Position numbers and translations under genes: made by a program | The notes under the pieces: generated by a model | Told to the model about the DNA's origin: nothing | The model's input: only the letters and a program-made list of their open reading frames with translations | Databases searched by the model: none | Assembly (NCBI RefSeq): GCF_000614975.1 | Contig: NZ_BALM01000002.1 | Coordinates: forward strand, 1 to 64,000 | Length of the DNA stretch: 64,000 nt | Source of the DNA: Shewanella marina JCM 15074 | GTDB lineage: Bacteria; Pseudomonadota; Gammaproteobacteria; Enterobacterales; Shewanellaceae | Direction of reading: 5' to 3' | Part shown: piece after piece, positions 8,855-18,445 of the stretch | How positions within the stretch are numbered: the stretch's first letter is position 1 | Layout: each line of letters opens with the position of its first letter

Positions 8855-9370
8855 ATGCCAACACCGTGTTATATCGCCATTGAAGGTAAAACCCAAGGAA
8901 ACATTACAGCAGGTGCATTCACCGCGGATTCTGTGGGTAATATTTATGTAGAAGGTCATGAAGATGAGATGTTAGTACAAGCATTTGATCATATTGTGAC
9001 AGTGCCAACCGATCCACAAAGTGGTCAGCCAGCAGGGCAACGTGTACACAAGCCATTCCAATTTACTGTGGCATTAAATAAATCAGTACCACTCCTTTAT
9101 AACGCACTATCATCAGGTGAAATGCTGCCAAAAGTAACATTAAACTGGTATCGCACCTCTACAGATGGTAAGCAAGAGCACTTCTTCTCCACCATTTTGA
9201 CTGATGCCGTTATTGTTGATATCGATTGCCAAATGCCACATTGCCAAGATGGTGATAAAAAAGAATTTACTCAGCTAGTTAAGGTATCGCTAGCTTACCG
9301 TAAGATCGATTGGGAGCATACAGTAGCTGGTACTTCTGGTGCTGATGATTGGCGTGCGCCAATCGCTTAA
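8855..9370 (+). CDS. hcp: T6SS tube protein Hcp
   Basis: 171 residues, the usual Hcp length. It begins MPTPCYIAIEGKTQGNI and ends AYRKIDWEHTVAGTSGADDW, which matches the vibrio Hcp proteins almost word for word from memory. Hcp hexamers stack into the inner tube that is fired out of the cell with the VgrG spike. ATG 8855 is chosen because AAGGA precedes it by a normal distance; an in-frame start 18 bp upstream lacks one. It opens an auxiliary cluster that contains no sheath, baseplate or ClpV genes, so the main T6SS locus must be elsewhere. Confidence 0.95.
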   Translation: MPTPCYIAIEGKTQGNITAGAFTADSVGNIYVEGHEDEMLVQAFDHIVTVPTDPQSGQPAGQRVHKPFQFTVALNKSVPLLYNALSSGEMLPKVTLNWYRTSTDGKQEHFFSTILTDAVIVDIDCQMPHCQDGDKKEFTQLVKVSLAYRKIDWEHTVAGTSGADDWRAPIA

Positions 9371-9510
9371 TAGCTAAGTGCTTAAATATAACTGTTTAAC
9401 TAATCGTTGTACTTAAGTACGTCATTAAGCGTCCAACCTTTTTGGCTCGTGCACTTTAACCGATTGTGGTGTACGGGTCTTTTTCATCTTAGTAATCTTT
9501 GGTGGTAATT

Positions 9511-11556
9511 ATGATGGCCGCACATAAGCAATTACATTTTAGTTTGACGGTTGAGGGACTCGCACCAGATAAATTAAAAGTCGTTGAGTTTACAGGTACA
9601 GAAGCATTATCCACTCCCTATAATTTTCAAATCCAACTTGCTAGTCGTGATGCCGACATTGATGCCAATATGACGGTGGATCGCCATGCTTGCCTAACTA
9701 TTTATGAACAAGGAGAAGCTAGCCATCAAATTAGTGGCATTGTAAAACGATTTGGCCGTGGTGATACGGGTTATCATTTTAGTCGTTATCAACTTGAGCT
9801 TGTGCCTGCTATCGCAAGGCTTGAGTTACGTCAAAATAGCCGGATTTTCCAACAATTATCTATACCTGAAATCATCAGTGTTTTGCTGCAAGAGATGAAT
9901 ATTGATGATTATGCCTTCTCATTATCAAGAGTGATGCAAAGCCGTGAATATTGCGTGCAATATCGTGAAACCGATCTTGAGTTTATTGCGCGTATTGCTG
10001 CTGAAGAGGGCATTTTTTACAGTTTTTTATATGAACAAGACAAACACACCGTATTGTTTAGTGATGATAACCAAACCTTAGTTAAACATCCTACGCCTCA
10101 GCCTTATAATGCAATATCCGGAGGATTAAGCGACAGTCCATTTATCTATGGGTTTGCAGCAACAAAACAGATAGCCAGCGACAGTTGCGAGCTAAAAGAT
10201 TACAGCTTTAAGAAACCCGCATTTAGCTTTTTAAATCAGCATCAAGGTGTTGAAATGGATTATCAACAGCAGCACTATCAGCATTTTGATTATCCAGGAC
10301 GTTATAAAGATGATGATTCTGGTAAAGCTTTTACACGTATTAGACTTGAGTATCTTCGTCGTAATGCCCATACCGCCAAAGCCAAAAGTAATATTGCGCC
10401 ATTACAGGCAGGGCTCCTTTTCGACTTACAAGATCATCCAGACAGCCAACAAAATCGTGACTGGTTAATTACTCAATTAACTTGCCAAGGCAGACAGCCA
10501 CAAGCATTAGAGGAAGAGGGCGGAGAAGGCGCAACGACCTTTAATAACCAATTTAGCATGATCCCAGCTCACTTACCGTGGCGACCAACACCGAGTGTCA
10601 AACCGACTGTAGATGGTCCACAAATTGCCACTGTAGTTGGCCCAGAGGGCGAAGAGATTTTTTGTGATGAGTTTGGACGAGTCAAATTACAGTTCCCGTG
10701 GGATCGTTATGGCAATAGCGATGATTTAGCCAGTTGTTGGGTGCGAGTGTCACAAGGCTGGGCAGGCAGTCAATATGGCATGTTCGCCCTGCCTCGGATT
10801 GGCCATGAAGTGATTGTGAGTTTTTTAGAGGGCGATCCCGATCAACCCATTATTACAGGTCGTACCTATCACGCGGTGAATCAACCGCCATATCTCTTAC
10901 CTGATAATAAAACCCGTACTGTGATCCGCACAGAAACCCATCAGGGGGAAGGCTACAATGAGCTGAGCTTTGAAGATCAAGCTGATCAGCAAGAGATCTA
11001 TTTGCATGCGCAAAAAGATATAGCGTTATTGGTTGAAAATGACCGTATCGATCATATCAAGCATGATCAACATTTAGAGGTCAGCAACGATAGTGTTAAT
11101 CATATTAAAGGCAATGAGCATTTAACGGTTAATAGCGAGTTACGCCAACATATTAAGCAAGATAAAACCTTGCAGATTGATGGCAGTTTGCATATGCGGC
11201 AAAAACAAAGTTTAGCGGTCGATGCGGGTAAAGAGGTGCATCTTAAATCGGGTAGCAAAGTGGTATTAGATGCTGGCAATGAGCTGACCTTATCTGCTGG
11301 TGGCAGTTTAATTAAATTAGATGCCGCAGGTGTAAGCCTTGTTGGCGCCGCCGTTAATCTTAATGCGGGGGGCGGCGCAGGTAGCGGCAGTGGTTATGGA
11401 GGCAAGTTACCTGAACTCTCAACATTAATGGCTGATGCCAGAGAAATTGCAGAAGCAGAACCCATTCTGAGTAGTGCAACCGTTGCTCAATTGAAACAAG
11501 CTAAGCTGCTTGCTGCGCCAATAGTCAAACTATGTACCGTTGAAGGTAAAAAATGA
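9511..11556 (+). CDS. vgrG: T6SS spike protein VgrG (TssI)
   Basis: 681 residues. The N-terminal half is the gp27-like base (YNFQIQLASRDADID, YRETDLEFIARIAAEEGIFYSF), followed by the gp5-like OB fold (WVRVSQGWAGSQYGMFALPRIG, FLEGDPDQPIITGRTYHAVNQPPY), then the beta-helical needle with degenerate repeats (around residues 510-620). The end, after a glycine-rich stretch, is a short tail without an obvious enzymatic domain, so this is not an evolved VgrG. ATG 9511 is preferred to an upstream TTG. The stop overlaps the start of the DUF4123 gene, suggesting translational coupling. The protein caps the Hcp tube and carries the cargo. Confidence 0.95.
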   Translation: MMAAHKQLHFSLTVEGLAPDKLKVVEFTGTEALSTPYNFQIQLASRDADIDANMTVDRHACLTIYEQGEASHQISGIVKRFGRGDTGYHFSRYQLELVPAIARLELRQNSRIFQQLSIPEIISVLLQEMNIDDYAFSLSRVMQSREYCVQYRETDLEFIARIAAEEGIFYSFLYEQDKHTVLFSDDNQTLVKHPTPQPYNAISGGLSDSPFIYGFAATKQIASDSCELKDYSFKKPAFSFLNQHQGVEMDYQQQHYQHFDYPGRYKDDDSGKAFTRIRLEYLRRNAHTAKAKSNIAPLQAGLLFDLQDHPDSQQNRDWLITQLTCQGRQPQALEEEGGEGATTFNNQFSMIPAHLPWRPTPSVKPTVDGPQIATVVGPEGEEIFCDEFGRVKLQFPWDRYGNSDDLASCWVRVSQGWAGSQYGMFALPRIGHEVIVSFLEGDPDQPIITGRTYHAVNQPPYLLPDNKTRTVIRTETHQGEGYNELSFEDQADQQEIYLHAQKDIALLVENDRIDHIKHDQHLEVSNDSVNHIKGNEHLTVNSELRQHIKQDKTLQIDGSLHMRQKQSLAVDAGKEVHLKSGSKVVLDAGNELTLSAGGSLIKLDAAGVSLVGAAVNLNAGGGAGSGSGYGGKLPELSTLMADAREIAEAEPILSSATVAQLKQAKLLAAPIVKLCTVEGKK

Positions 11557-12401
11557 AAATTGAGACAGAGTTAAGCGATTTGCTGGATACGACTGACCTC
11601 AATTTATATTTAGTGCTAAGTGAACATGAACTTGAGCTAAGACAAGAATTATACCAACAAGATATCGTTGTAGCGGATTGGCCTTTATACCGAGATACCG
11701 AACTAGATTCAATTCAAGATGATGGCCCTCGGTTATTACTTTTACGCGGTCAATTACAAGAATTATTAGTGATTTCTGCTTTATATGAACAAGTATCTAT
11801 CTTGGTTTTTTCAAGATTACCCATGGAGCTTTTACACGCAGCATTAAGTGGTTTAACGGTCGCACATTATCAGCAAGATAAGGTTATTTTTAGGTGGCAT
11901 GATCCGCAAGTGTTATATGGTGTGATTCAATCATGGAGTGAAGATACATTTGCCCAATGTTTTGGTGAGATTTCAGCCATTAGCTTTAAATATTCAGGAA
12001 AACAGCTGTACGTACATAATATCGTCAATGCTGCTACTGAGTTAATAAGACCTTGGCGTCTTGATAACAAGCAATTGGCTTATTATCGAAAAACTCAGAA
12101 TTATCGTTTTTTACTTACCAGTAACTTTTTTGAAAAATGGGTCAAGCTGGAGCCAAGGTTATTTTCCCTTTGGTTGCGTGATTATCAAGATTTAACCGTT
12201 ATTGTCAAAAATATGATTGATGTTGCTTATACATATGATTTGGTCGATGAAACCTTACTGGAGCGCTATTGCCTCGCTCGTTTAAAGTATCAATTATCAG
12301 ATAAAGATTGTGAGGCGTTTAAAGCAAAATCGCATGACCATCAAGCATGGTTAGATTTGATGGAACGAGGAAATAGGGAGTTAATCAATGCCGTGTCTTG
12401 A
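11553..12401 (+). CDS. tap: T6SS effector chaperone/adaptor, DUF4123 (Tap/TEC)
   Basis: 282 residues. The N-terminal part has the DUF4123 look: a short alpha/beta domain with LYLVLS..., DDGPRLLLL and a following FRWHDPQVLYGVI block. Adaptors of this family load a specific effector onto the VgrG tip. It overlaps vgrG by 4 bp (ATGA) and the effector gene by 14 bp, exactly where such adaptors sit between spike and cargo. No signal peptide or membrane segment. Confidence 0.88.
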   Translation: MKIETELSDLLDTTDLNLYLVLSEHELELRQELYQQDIVVADWPLYRDTELDSIQDDGPRLLLLRGQLQELLVISALYEQVSILVFSRLPMELLHAALSGLTVAHYQQDKVIFRWHDPQVLYGVIQSWSEDTFAQCFGEISAISFKYSGKQLYVHNIVNAATELIRPWRLDNKQLAYYRKTQNYRFLLTSNFFEKWVKLEPRLFSLWLRDYQDLTVIVKNMIDVAYTYDLVDETLLERYCLARLKYQLSDKDCEAFKAKSHDHQAWLDLMERGNRELINAVS

Positions 12402-14679
12402 GTGCCGTGATGGCAAATGGATTGAATTAAAGCTAGTTGATGAACATAATAAACCTTATGCGAATGTTCCCTATAAATTAATAGGCTCACAAGGACAAAC
12501 ATTTGAAGGAACAACATCATCATCAGGCTATATTTTTCATCAAGATGTGGTTGATACTCATTTTTCGTTAGAAGTAAAGGGTATTGAACTACTTGATATT
12601 CAACGTTCAATTTATGCAGAACTTATGCAACCACCTGAAATATGGGCAGGCGATAATACCAATAAAAATGAGGATACTTGGCAATATATTGCTCATGAAT
12701 ATTCGGATTTAGAGATAAGTGTTTTATCAAATGGCAATCAAAATAATGATGATAAAGAATCTATCATTGTTTCGGTAGATAACTTAGCGGCATTAAATTC
12801 ATACGTAGTAAGACCTAAAACAGTTGAAGTTCCGATTAATATTATTTTACTGGTACCAGGAACGACTGATCCTGTGAATATGAGTCCTTTGGCTAAGACG
12901 CACAATTATGATGCTGACATTACTTATTGGGATACAAATCCAATATTAATTAAGCAATTGACCGATATAAAAAATGAGCATATTAATTGTGAACTTAATT
13001 ATGAGTTTTATTCTTGGAGTGGTGATAACCGCGCCGAAGCAAGAGGGACGAGCAGTAAGTTAGGGGCTCAAGCGTTAGCCGAGGGGGCTGGTTTGCGTTT
13101 AAAAAAATTATTGTATGCAAGACCAAATAAGCCTTTTTATGAAGGTTGGTTAGATAGGCCTTTAAATTTTCATTTAATTGGTCATTCCCATGGTGGTAAT
13201 GTTATCAATGAATTTACTCAAGCGATAAAAAACGATTTTCCAGAAAAGTGGAATATTAAGAGTTTAACTTATTTATCAACCCCATTTTTTAAGACGATGC
13301 ATCCAATTGATAGCAGCCAATTTCACCCTGATGCCACCTTGATAAATGTCTATAACCAATATGATATCACCCAGCATACTATTGCTAATTTTACCGTCGT
13401 ATCATTGCATCAAATTCATGACATATTACCTTTATTGCAACGCTATATAGATGAACTAATAGAACTTTTTAGTACCAGCTTAGATAAGTTTTATAACTTT
13501 GGTAGCGGTCTTGCTTTGTTTTATGACAGTGATAGCTCAGCAGCGAGATGGTCTGCTTTAGGTGATGAATTACTTAGTCTTAATGAACACATAGCAGAGA
13601 AATACAAAAGACTGTCAGAATCATTGATTCTATACTCAGATGTCATTCCTGAATCTCTTTTTAGCTTATTTTTTCAAGTAATCACGCAATACAAATTGTG
13701 GGCACAAAAAGCGAATAGATTATTAAAGCTAAGAGTGACACAGTATCAAAATGCAGGCAGTGTTAAGCGTGCTTTAGTTGATTATTTTAATCCAAGTGCA
13801 TTTTATGATGCAGTGTCTATTACTGGATTGATTAATATTGCATCTGAGTTGTTAGGTGAAAATCTAGCGAATTCAACACTGTTTAATGTGATTGATGACA
13901 TTACCGTTAAAATAGTCAGTGTGTTTGATGATACTAAACTAAGACCACATCAGATACCCGCGGCTATCAATAACAATATAGAGTTTGATGTAACAGAAAA
14001 AGATCCTTACCACAATTACGGTAAAGAGGTATATCCCGATTTTTTATCTAAAATGGCTGTTAATCAAGCGAGTTATCAAAGTGCTTATGACAGTGGTAAT
14101 GTGAAGCAACAAAAGAAGTTAAGAAAAGAATTTATACTTTTGTTATTGGCACAAATGGATTATTCAAAATTAGTCAAAATACGCAATCAATTAAATTTAT
14201 CAGAATGGGTTACTTTTGGTGATTTAGATACGAGCATCACTAAGTTAAGAAAAAACTTAGATTGGGTGTTGAATGAGCTTAATTCTCGACATTTTCCTTT
14301 ACAAGTTGCTGATGATTTATTGTTACATTATGCCATTATATATCAGCAGCAAAGGGCAGAAAAAGGGCAAGATAAACAGAATGATTATCGAATAAAGCAG
14401 TTTGAAGACTGGTTAGAAACTCATGTATTGGTTGAACAACAACGTATCATCACAACTTTAAAACAGTATCGTGTGACTACGGTTAAGCAATTAATCAAGA
14501 GCATTCAAGCCACTTACCCTCAGCACCAATATATAATGGATGATAAATCTAAGTTGCTTAAGCAAGAATCGATACGTGGCTCTGTCGCTTATTTAGCGAT
14601 AACATCTCATAGTATTAGTCGACAGCAACTATACTCAGCAGAACCTAATATCGAAGAGGCATTTATTGCATGCTTATAA
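12388..14679 (+). CDS. Putative T6SS lipase effector with GHSHG nucleophile elbow
   Basis: 763 residues. Residues 1-85 resemble a small beta-sandwich of the transthyretin-like kind used for loading on T6SS spikes (ELKLVDEHNKPYANVPYKL, GTTSSSGYIF). A hydrolase domain follows: ILLVPGTTDPVNMS near 150 and LIGHSHGGN with the predicted nucleophile Ser267, as in class 3-type lipases and the T6SS Tle phospholipases. The C-terminal half is helical with no recognised family. The gene order hcp-vgrG-DUF4123-effector mirrors the vibrio TseL locus, so membrane-lipid hydrolysis in the periplasm of target cells is likely. A+T content is visibly higher than in hcp and vgrG, as expected for exchangeable cargo. 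I do not assign it to a numbered Tle family. Confidence 0.8.
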   Translation: MPCLECRDGKWIELKLVDEHNKPYANVPYKLIGSQGQTFEGTTSSSGYIFHQDVVDTHFSLEVKGIELLDIQRSIYAELMQPPEIWAGDNTNKNEDTWQYIAHEYSDLEISVLSNGNQNNDDKESIIVSVDNLAALNSYVVRPKTVEVPINIILLVPGTTDPVNMSPLAKTHNYDADITYWDTNPILIKQLTDIKNEHINCELNYEFYSWSGDNRAEARGTSSKLGAQALAEGAGLRLKKLLYARPNKPFYEGWLDRPLNFHLIGHSHGGNVINEFTQAIKNDFPEKWNIKSLTYLSTPFFKTMHPIDSSQFHPDATLINVYNQYDITQHTIANFTVVSLHQIHDILPLLQRYIDELIELFSTSLDKFYNFGSGLALFYDSDSSAARWSALGDELLSLNEHIAEKYKRLSESLILYSDVIPESLFSLFFQVITQYKLWAQKANRLLKLRVTQYQNAGSVKRALVDYFNPSAFYDAVSITGLINIASELLGENLANSTLFNVIDDITVKIVSVFDDTKLRPHQIPAAINNNIEFDVTEKDPYHNYGKEVYPDFLSKMAVNQASYQSAYDSGNVKQQKKLRKEFILLLLAQMDYSKLVKIRNQLNLSEWVTFGDLDTSITKLRKNLDWVLNELNSRHFPLQVADDLLLHYAIIYQQQRAEKGQDKQNDYRIKQFEDWLETHVLVEQQRIITTLKQYRVTTVKQLIKSIQATYPQHQYIMDDKSKLLKQESIRGSVAYLAITSHSISRQQLYSAEPNIEEAFIACL

Positions 14680-15965
14680 AAATAATAACGGTGGTATTGT
14701 TTATATTGATCGGGTTTAGTCAACCAGTTTTTGCTTTTGGTGACATTAAAATATCTGATGAGGCAAAGTTATATTGCCAAGATTTTAAAACCAATATCAA
14801 AAAGCGCTACCTTATTCGGGCACAGATTGATAAAAAAGATTTGTTTGAAAATGATTTACCCCATTATACACAATACCAGTGTGAGGTTATTGTGCAAAAA
14901 ATGATATTGGGCGATATTACAGAGTTGTCACTTAATCAAAACTCAAATGCTGACATTTTTTATGGAAATGATCTAAACGATCCTAGTGATGATACACCAA
15001 AAGAGCAAAGAACATTTGATTTATCTTTAGCTTGTTTAGCATCTAAACCTGAGACTCTTCGTCTGAGTGCAATTGATGATTGGGATGTATTAAATTGCAT
15101 TCAAAATAAACACTTGGTTGAGTATGTGACTTTAGATGATTTTAATTATAGGCCATTAGATTTAAGGTTGTTAGAGCAATTTTCCAACATAAAATTATTA
15201 AGATTAAAGAGTGGAAGATTGTTGAATTTTGATTCTATATTAAGTTTACTAAAACTATCGAGTTTCTCATTATATAATGTAAAGCTAACTAAAGAACAGC
15301 AACAGGTAATAGGTAAACTGGAGAGTTTGACATCATTATCGTTAAATGGAAATGAAACAGTTTATACTTCTGAAATGGATTCTTCTTTAATTTATATTGA
15401 CAATATTTCTGATCTTAATAAATTAAAAATATTAACTATTTCATACTTTAATGATGTAAATATAGATGGTGTTGAACGGTTAACAGGATTAAATAGGTTA
15501 AACTTAATAGATGTTAACTTGCAGAATAAATATCTTTATAAAATATCTTCAGTTAATAGTCTAGAACATTTATCTATATCAGGGAATAAGGGGGTTAGTA
15601 GTATTAAGCCCTTAGTTTATTTAAAAAATTTAGAAAGCTTAGATATAAGTGAAACTTCTGTTTCTGATTTAAGTCCTCTCGCAAAACATAAAGTCATGAA
15701 TGCAGAGAAGAGGTTTGCTAGTTTAAAATTCTATGACAGTAATGTGGTTGATATGACCTTATACTATGAAAAAGGTGGTACGGTTTCAACGCTATACAGT
15801 GGTAGTCTGTTGTCTTGTAGTCCTCAATCTAAAAAAGAGTATGATGCGGGCAAGCGTTGTAATGAACAGCAAAGGCAATGTCCATTAGCAAGAGGCTATG
15901 GGCTCGGTTATGTTTGGGTTGATAAAGTCACCTCGCCATTATGTTTATGGTGGCATAGTGATTAA
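14670..15965 (+). CDS. Secreted leucine-rich-repeat protein, probable immunity to the upstream lipase effector
   Basis: 431 residues, overlapping the effector gene by 10 bp. An N-terminal signal peptide (hydrophobic IITVVLFILIGF, QPVFA-F) sends it to the periplasm. Residues about 140-345 show irregular leucine-rich repeats, for example NIKLLRLKSGRLL, LESLTSLSLNG, LEHLSISGNKGVSSIKPLV and LESLDISETSVSDLSPLA. The C-terminal 60 residues contain several cysteines (SCS, RCN, QCP, LCL). Periplasmic location and tight coupling fit an immunity protein that blocks a lipid-attacking effector. That role is inferred from position; no known immunity family is recognised. Confidence 0.72.
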   Translation: MLIKIITVVLFILIGFSQPVFAFGDIKISDEAKLYCQDFKTNIKKRYLIRAQIDKKDLFENDLPHYTQYQCEVIVQKMILGDITELSLNQNSNADIFYGNDLNDPSDDTPKEQRTFDLSLACLASKPETLRLSAIDDWDVLNCIQNKHLVEYVTLDDFNYRPLDLRLLEQFSNIKLLRLKSGRLLNFDSILSLLKLSSFSLYNVKLTKEQQQVIGKLESLTSLSLNGNETVYTSEMDSSLIYIDNISDLNKLKILTISYFNDVNIDGVERLTGLNRLNLIDVNLQNKYLYKISSVNSLEHLSISGNKGVSSIKPLVYLKNLESLDISETSVSDLSPLAKHKVMNAEKRFASLKFYDSNVVDMTLYYEKGGTVSTLYSGSLLSCSPQSKKEYDAGKRCNEQQRQCPLARGYGLGYVWVDKVTSPLCLWWHSD

Positions 15966-16028
15966 GACATGAATTTAGATATGGGAACCGCAGCGAAAAA
16001 TATCCGTTGCGATATATAAGGAGTGTTT

Positions 16029-16313
16029 ATGGCACTGGCAGCAAAATTGGGTGATATGGGCAGTGACCATGATGGTTATCCCGCTACGCCGATTATTGAA
16101 GGTTCAGCAACAGTCATCATAGAAGGTAAGCCAGCAGCAAGAATGGGGGATGCGCTTGCGCCACATGATAAACCGAGTGCGCCGAATCATGACCGCGCTA
16201 TTGCAGCAGGTTCAAGCAGTGTATTTATTGATGGTAAACCCGCTGCCCGAGCAGGCGATGCCATTAGCTGTGGCGGCGTGGTGATTGGCAGCGGTACCGT
16301 CAATATTGGTTAA
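16029..16313 (+). CDS. T6SS PAAR-domain spike tip protein
   Basis: 94 residues made of one PAAR domain with the repeated PAAR/GDA motifs (GKPAARMGDALAPHD, GKPAARAGDAISCGG) and regularly spaced His/Cys candidates for binding the tip zinc. There is no effector extension. It sharpens the VgrG needle. ATG 16029 is chosen because AAGGAG precedes it closely; a GTG six bases earlier would overlap that site. It closes the auxiliary T6SS cluster, and the convergent histidine kinase gene ends within its last codons. Confidence 0.92.
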   Translation: MALAAKLGDMGSDHDGYPATPIIEGSATVIIEGKPAARMGDALAPHDKPSAPNHDRAIAAGSSSVFIDGKPAARAGDAISCGGVVIGSGTVNIG

Positions 16314-18445
16314 TGCTCCAGTGGTAAACTGATGGTAAATATTACACCATCTTGATTGGCATTATTCGCCGCTTGAATTTTGCCATGGTGGAACTGAGCA
16401 ATAAGTCTGACAATATATAACCCGAGCCCGAGATGGGGTTGTTGCTGCAGCGCTTGGCTACGCACCGACACCATAGAATCAAATATATGATCGCCAATAT
16501 TAGCGGGCAATAATGGGCCTTGGTTGCTAATGGTTAATATGGCTTGTTTATGTTGTTTGATTAATGACACTGCTATCGCGCTATCCTGAACCGCAAATTC
16601 CATGGCATTATTGATAAGTTTATCTAAACACTGTGCAATGAATTCAGGTACACCGTTAATTATTAAAGGTTCTGTTGCCAGTTCAACGTTAAACTTTTGC
16701 TGTGGGTAAGCCATTTGATAGCCCTGCATACAACCTGAAATGACTTGGCTCAGGTTAAAGCTTTCCGTTTCAGCATTGGCAATACTTTGTTCTAATCGAG
16801 TTGCTTCACTCATGGTGGTGATGATTTTGTTAAGACGATTTACCCCCTCAGTTGCTCGAGCTAGGTACTTTTGACTGTCCGCATCTAAGTTTTCCATTTG
16901 TAAGCTTTCTAGGGATGAACGCACTACTGCTACAGGGGTTCGCAGTTCATGGGATAACCTTGATGACATATTTTCTAAATAATGGGTATAGCCACCAAGA
17001 CGACCAACTATGTTGGCAAAGCTGCGGGACAGATCGCCGATTTCATCTCTAGCATTTGAGCTTTCTATTTGTCCTAGTACCCGGCCTTGTGGATCAATCG
17101 CATTTTCAGCCGCATCTCTTAACTTTCGGACTCGGGATGAAATACGTGATGCAAAGAAAAATAGTACAAAAGTGCCGATGGTAAGCACCGCTAAAATGAC
17201 ATTAAATAGTTTTTCTAGGGCTTTGTTACGCAGTGTGCGTACACCATTGGTGGTTTCTTCGGCAATCACGGCTCCCATCACTTTATTGCCAATCCAGATA
17301 GGGTAAGCCGCTGATAAAATAAGGGCTTTATTATCTGGAGTAAGACGCCATGTGGAGGTGGCTTTACCTGCCAAAGCGGCTTCAATATGGCTGCCTTGCA
17401 GTGCGGCGACATCATGAAGCGAATCAATAAAATCATTGGTTGGTTTGGTTAAAATTTGGTAGTAGAGACTGTGTAAGTAATCTTGTTCGAATGATTGCCA
17501 CCATGATTTTTGTTCGTCATCTTCAATAATACTGTTACCCCAAACGCCATCAGCTTCTTGAATTGAACCTGCTTGGGCTAATACACGGTGATGATTATCA
17601 ACAACCCAAATTTTGCTACCACTATGGCGCATGCCTTTAACTATGCGCTCGATTTCAGGTGACGGCAGTAGTACCGAACCCAATTCATTTAAGGTTTTCA
17701 AATTAGAGGTAGATATTGTTGTTAGCTGCTTGCTCTGATTATCTTTATCAATAATGGCAAAGCCCAGTTTGTTACCCAGCATGGCTAATGGGATACGTAG
17801 TTCAATATTGTATCCTTGCTCTGTTTGCTTAAAGTAGCCTTGAATGGGGGCAAATGGGGTTAAGCTTGATTCTTCAAATGCATTAATCCAACCTTCTTGG
17901 CTGGTGGCAATAAGGTACGAAGTTAATGCTCCGGTCGGACTTTTCATCGCAATTCGAAGATGATCGTTACCTGTAATACTTAAGCTATTTTTTGGGCGAT
18001 AGACAAGATCTTGATCGTTAACTTCAAATGCAGCGTATAGGTATTTGTCATATTTACCGACCATATGGCTGAATGATAGATCGGCATCTGTATGCTGCTC
18101 ATCTTGTTGCTGCAAATATTGTTTATCGTAGAACCAAAACAGTGGCCGATACTCTTGCCAGTCATTTAATTTGCCATCGAGCCTAATAGGGTTATGTAAT
18201 TTATAGGCGTACAGATCACGACCTTTGACTACTTGTTGAAGAAAGCTGGCTTGTTGATCAAATAGCTTTGGCCGCTCATGTAATGCTGTGGCTAGCGCTC
18301 TGGTGGTACCGACTAGTGTTTTTTCTTGGCCTAGGCGCAGGTACTTCTCCATTTCCCAGACATATTCATAGCCCAGCCATGGTAGCAGTAGTAAGAAACT
18401 GGAAAGTAAAATAAATTTACTACGAAGCCCTAAGCCAAATCTCAT
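16310..18445 (-). CDS. pdsS: Dedicated sortase system sensor histidine kinase
   Basis: 711 residues. One membrane segment at the N terminus (LLSSFLLLLPWLGYEYVW), then a large periplasmic part of about 400 residues that begins with a carbohydrate-binding-like beta region (IRLDGKLNDWQEYRPLFWF), a second membrane segment near 410-435, a HAMP-like linker, the dimerisation box SHELRTP with phospho-His at about 499, and the ATPase (N box LINNAMEF, G box LGLGLYIVR). The response regulator start lies at the same base as this start in the same transcript. With the sortase, VIT/VWA target and PdsO opposite, it matches the histidine kinase described for the marine proteobacterial dedicated sortase system. 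The signal sensed is unknown. Confidence 0.85.
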   Translation of the reverse strand: MRFGLGLRSKFILLSSFLLLLPWLGYEYVWEMEKYLRLGQEKTLVGTTRALATALHERPKLFDQQASFLQQVVKGRDLYAYKLHNPIRLDGKLNDWQEYRPLFWFYDKQYLQQQDEQHTDADLSFSHMVGKYDKYLYAAFEVNDQDLVYRPKNSLSITGNDHLRIAMKSPTGALTSYLIATSQEGWINAFEESSLTPFAPIQGYFKQTEQGYNIELRIPLAMLGNKLGFAIIDKDNQSKQLTTISTSNLKTLNELGSVLLPSPEIERIVKGMRHSGSKIWVVDNHHRVLAQAGSIQEADGVWGNSIIEDDEQKSWWQSFEQDYLHSLYYQILTKPTNDFIDSLHDVAALQGSHIEAALAGKATSTWRLTPDNKALILSAAYPIWIGNKVMGAVIAEETTNGVRTLRNKALEKLFNVILAVLTIGTFVLFFFASRISSRVRKLRDAAENAIDPQGRVLGQIESSNARDEIGDLSRSFANIVGRLGGYTHYLENMSSRLSHELRTPVAVVRSSLESLQMENLDADSQKYLARATEGVNRLNKIITTMSEATRLEQSIANAETESFNLSQVISGCMQGYQMAYPQQKFNVELATEPLIINGVPEFIAQCLDKLINNAMEFAVQDSAIAVSLIKQHKQAILTISNQGPLLPANIGDHIFDSMVSVRSQALQQQPHLGLGLYIVRLIAQFHHGKIQAANNANQDGVIFTISLPLEH

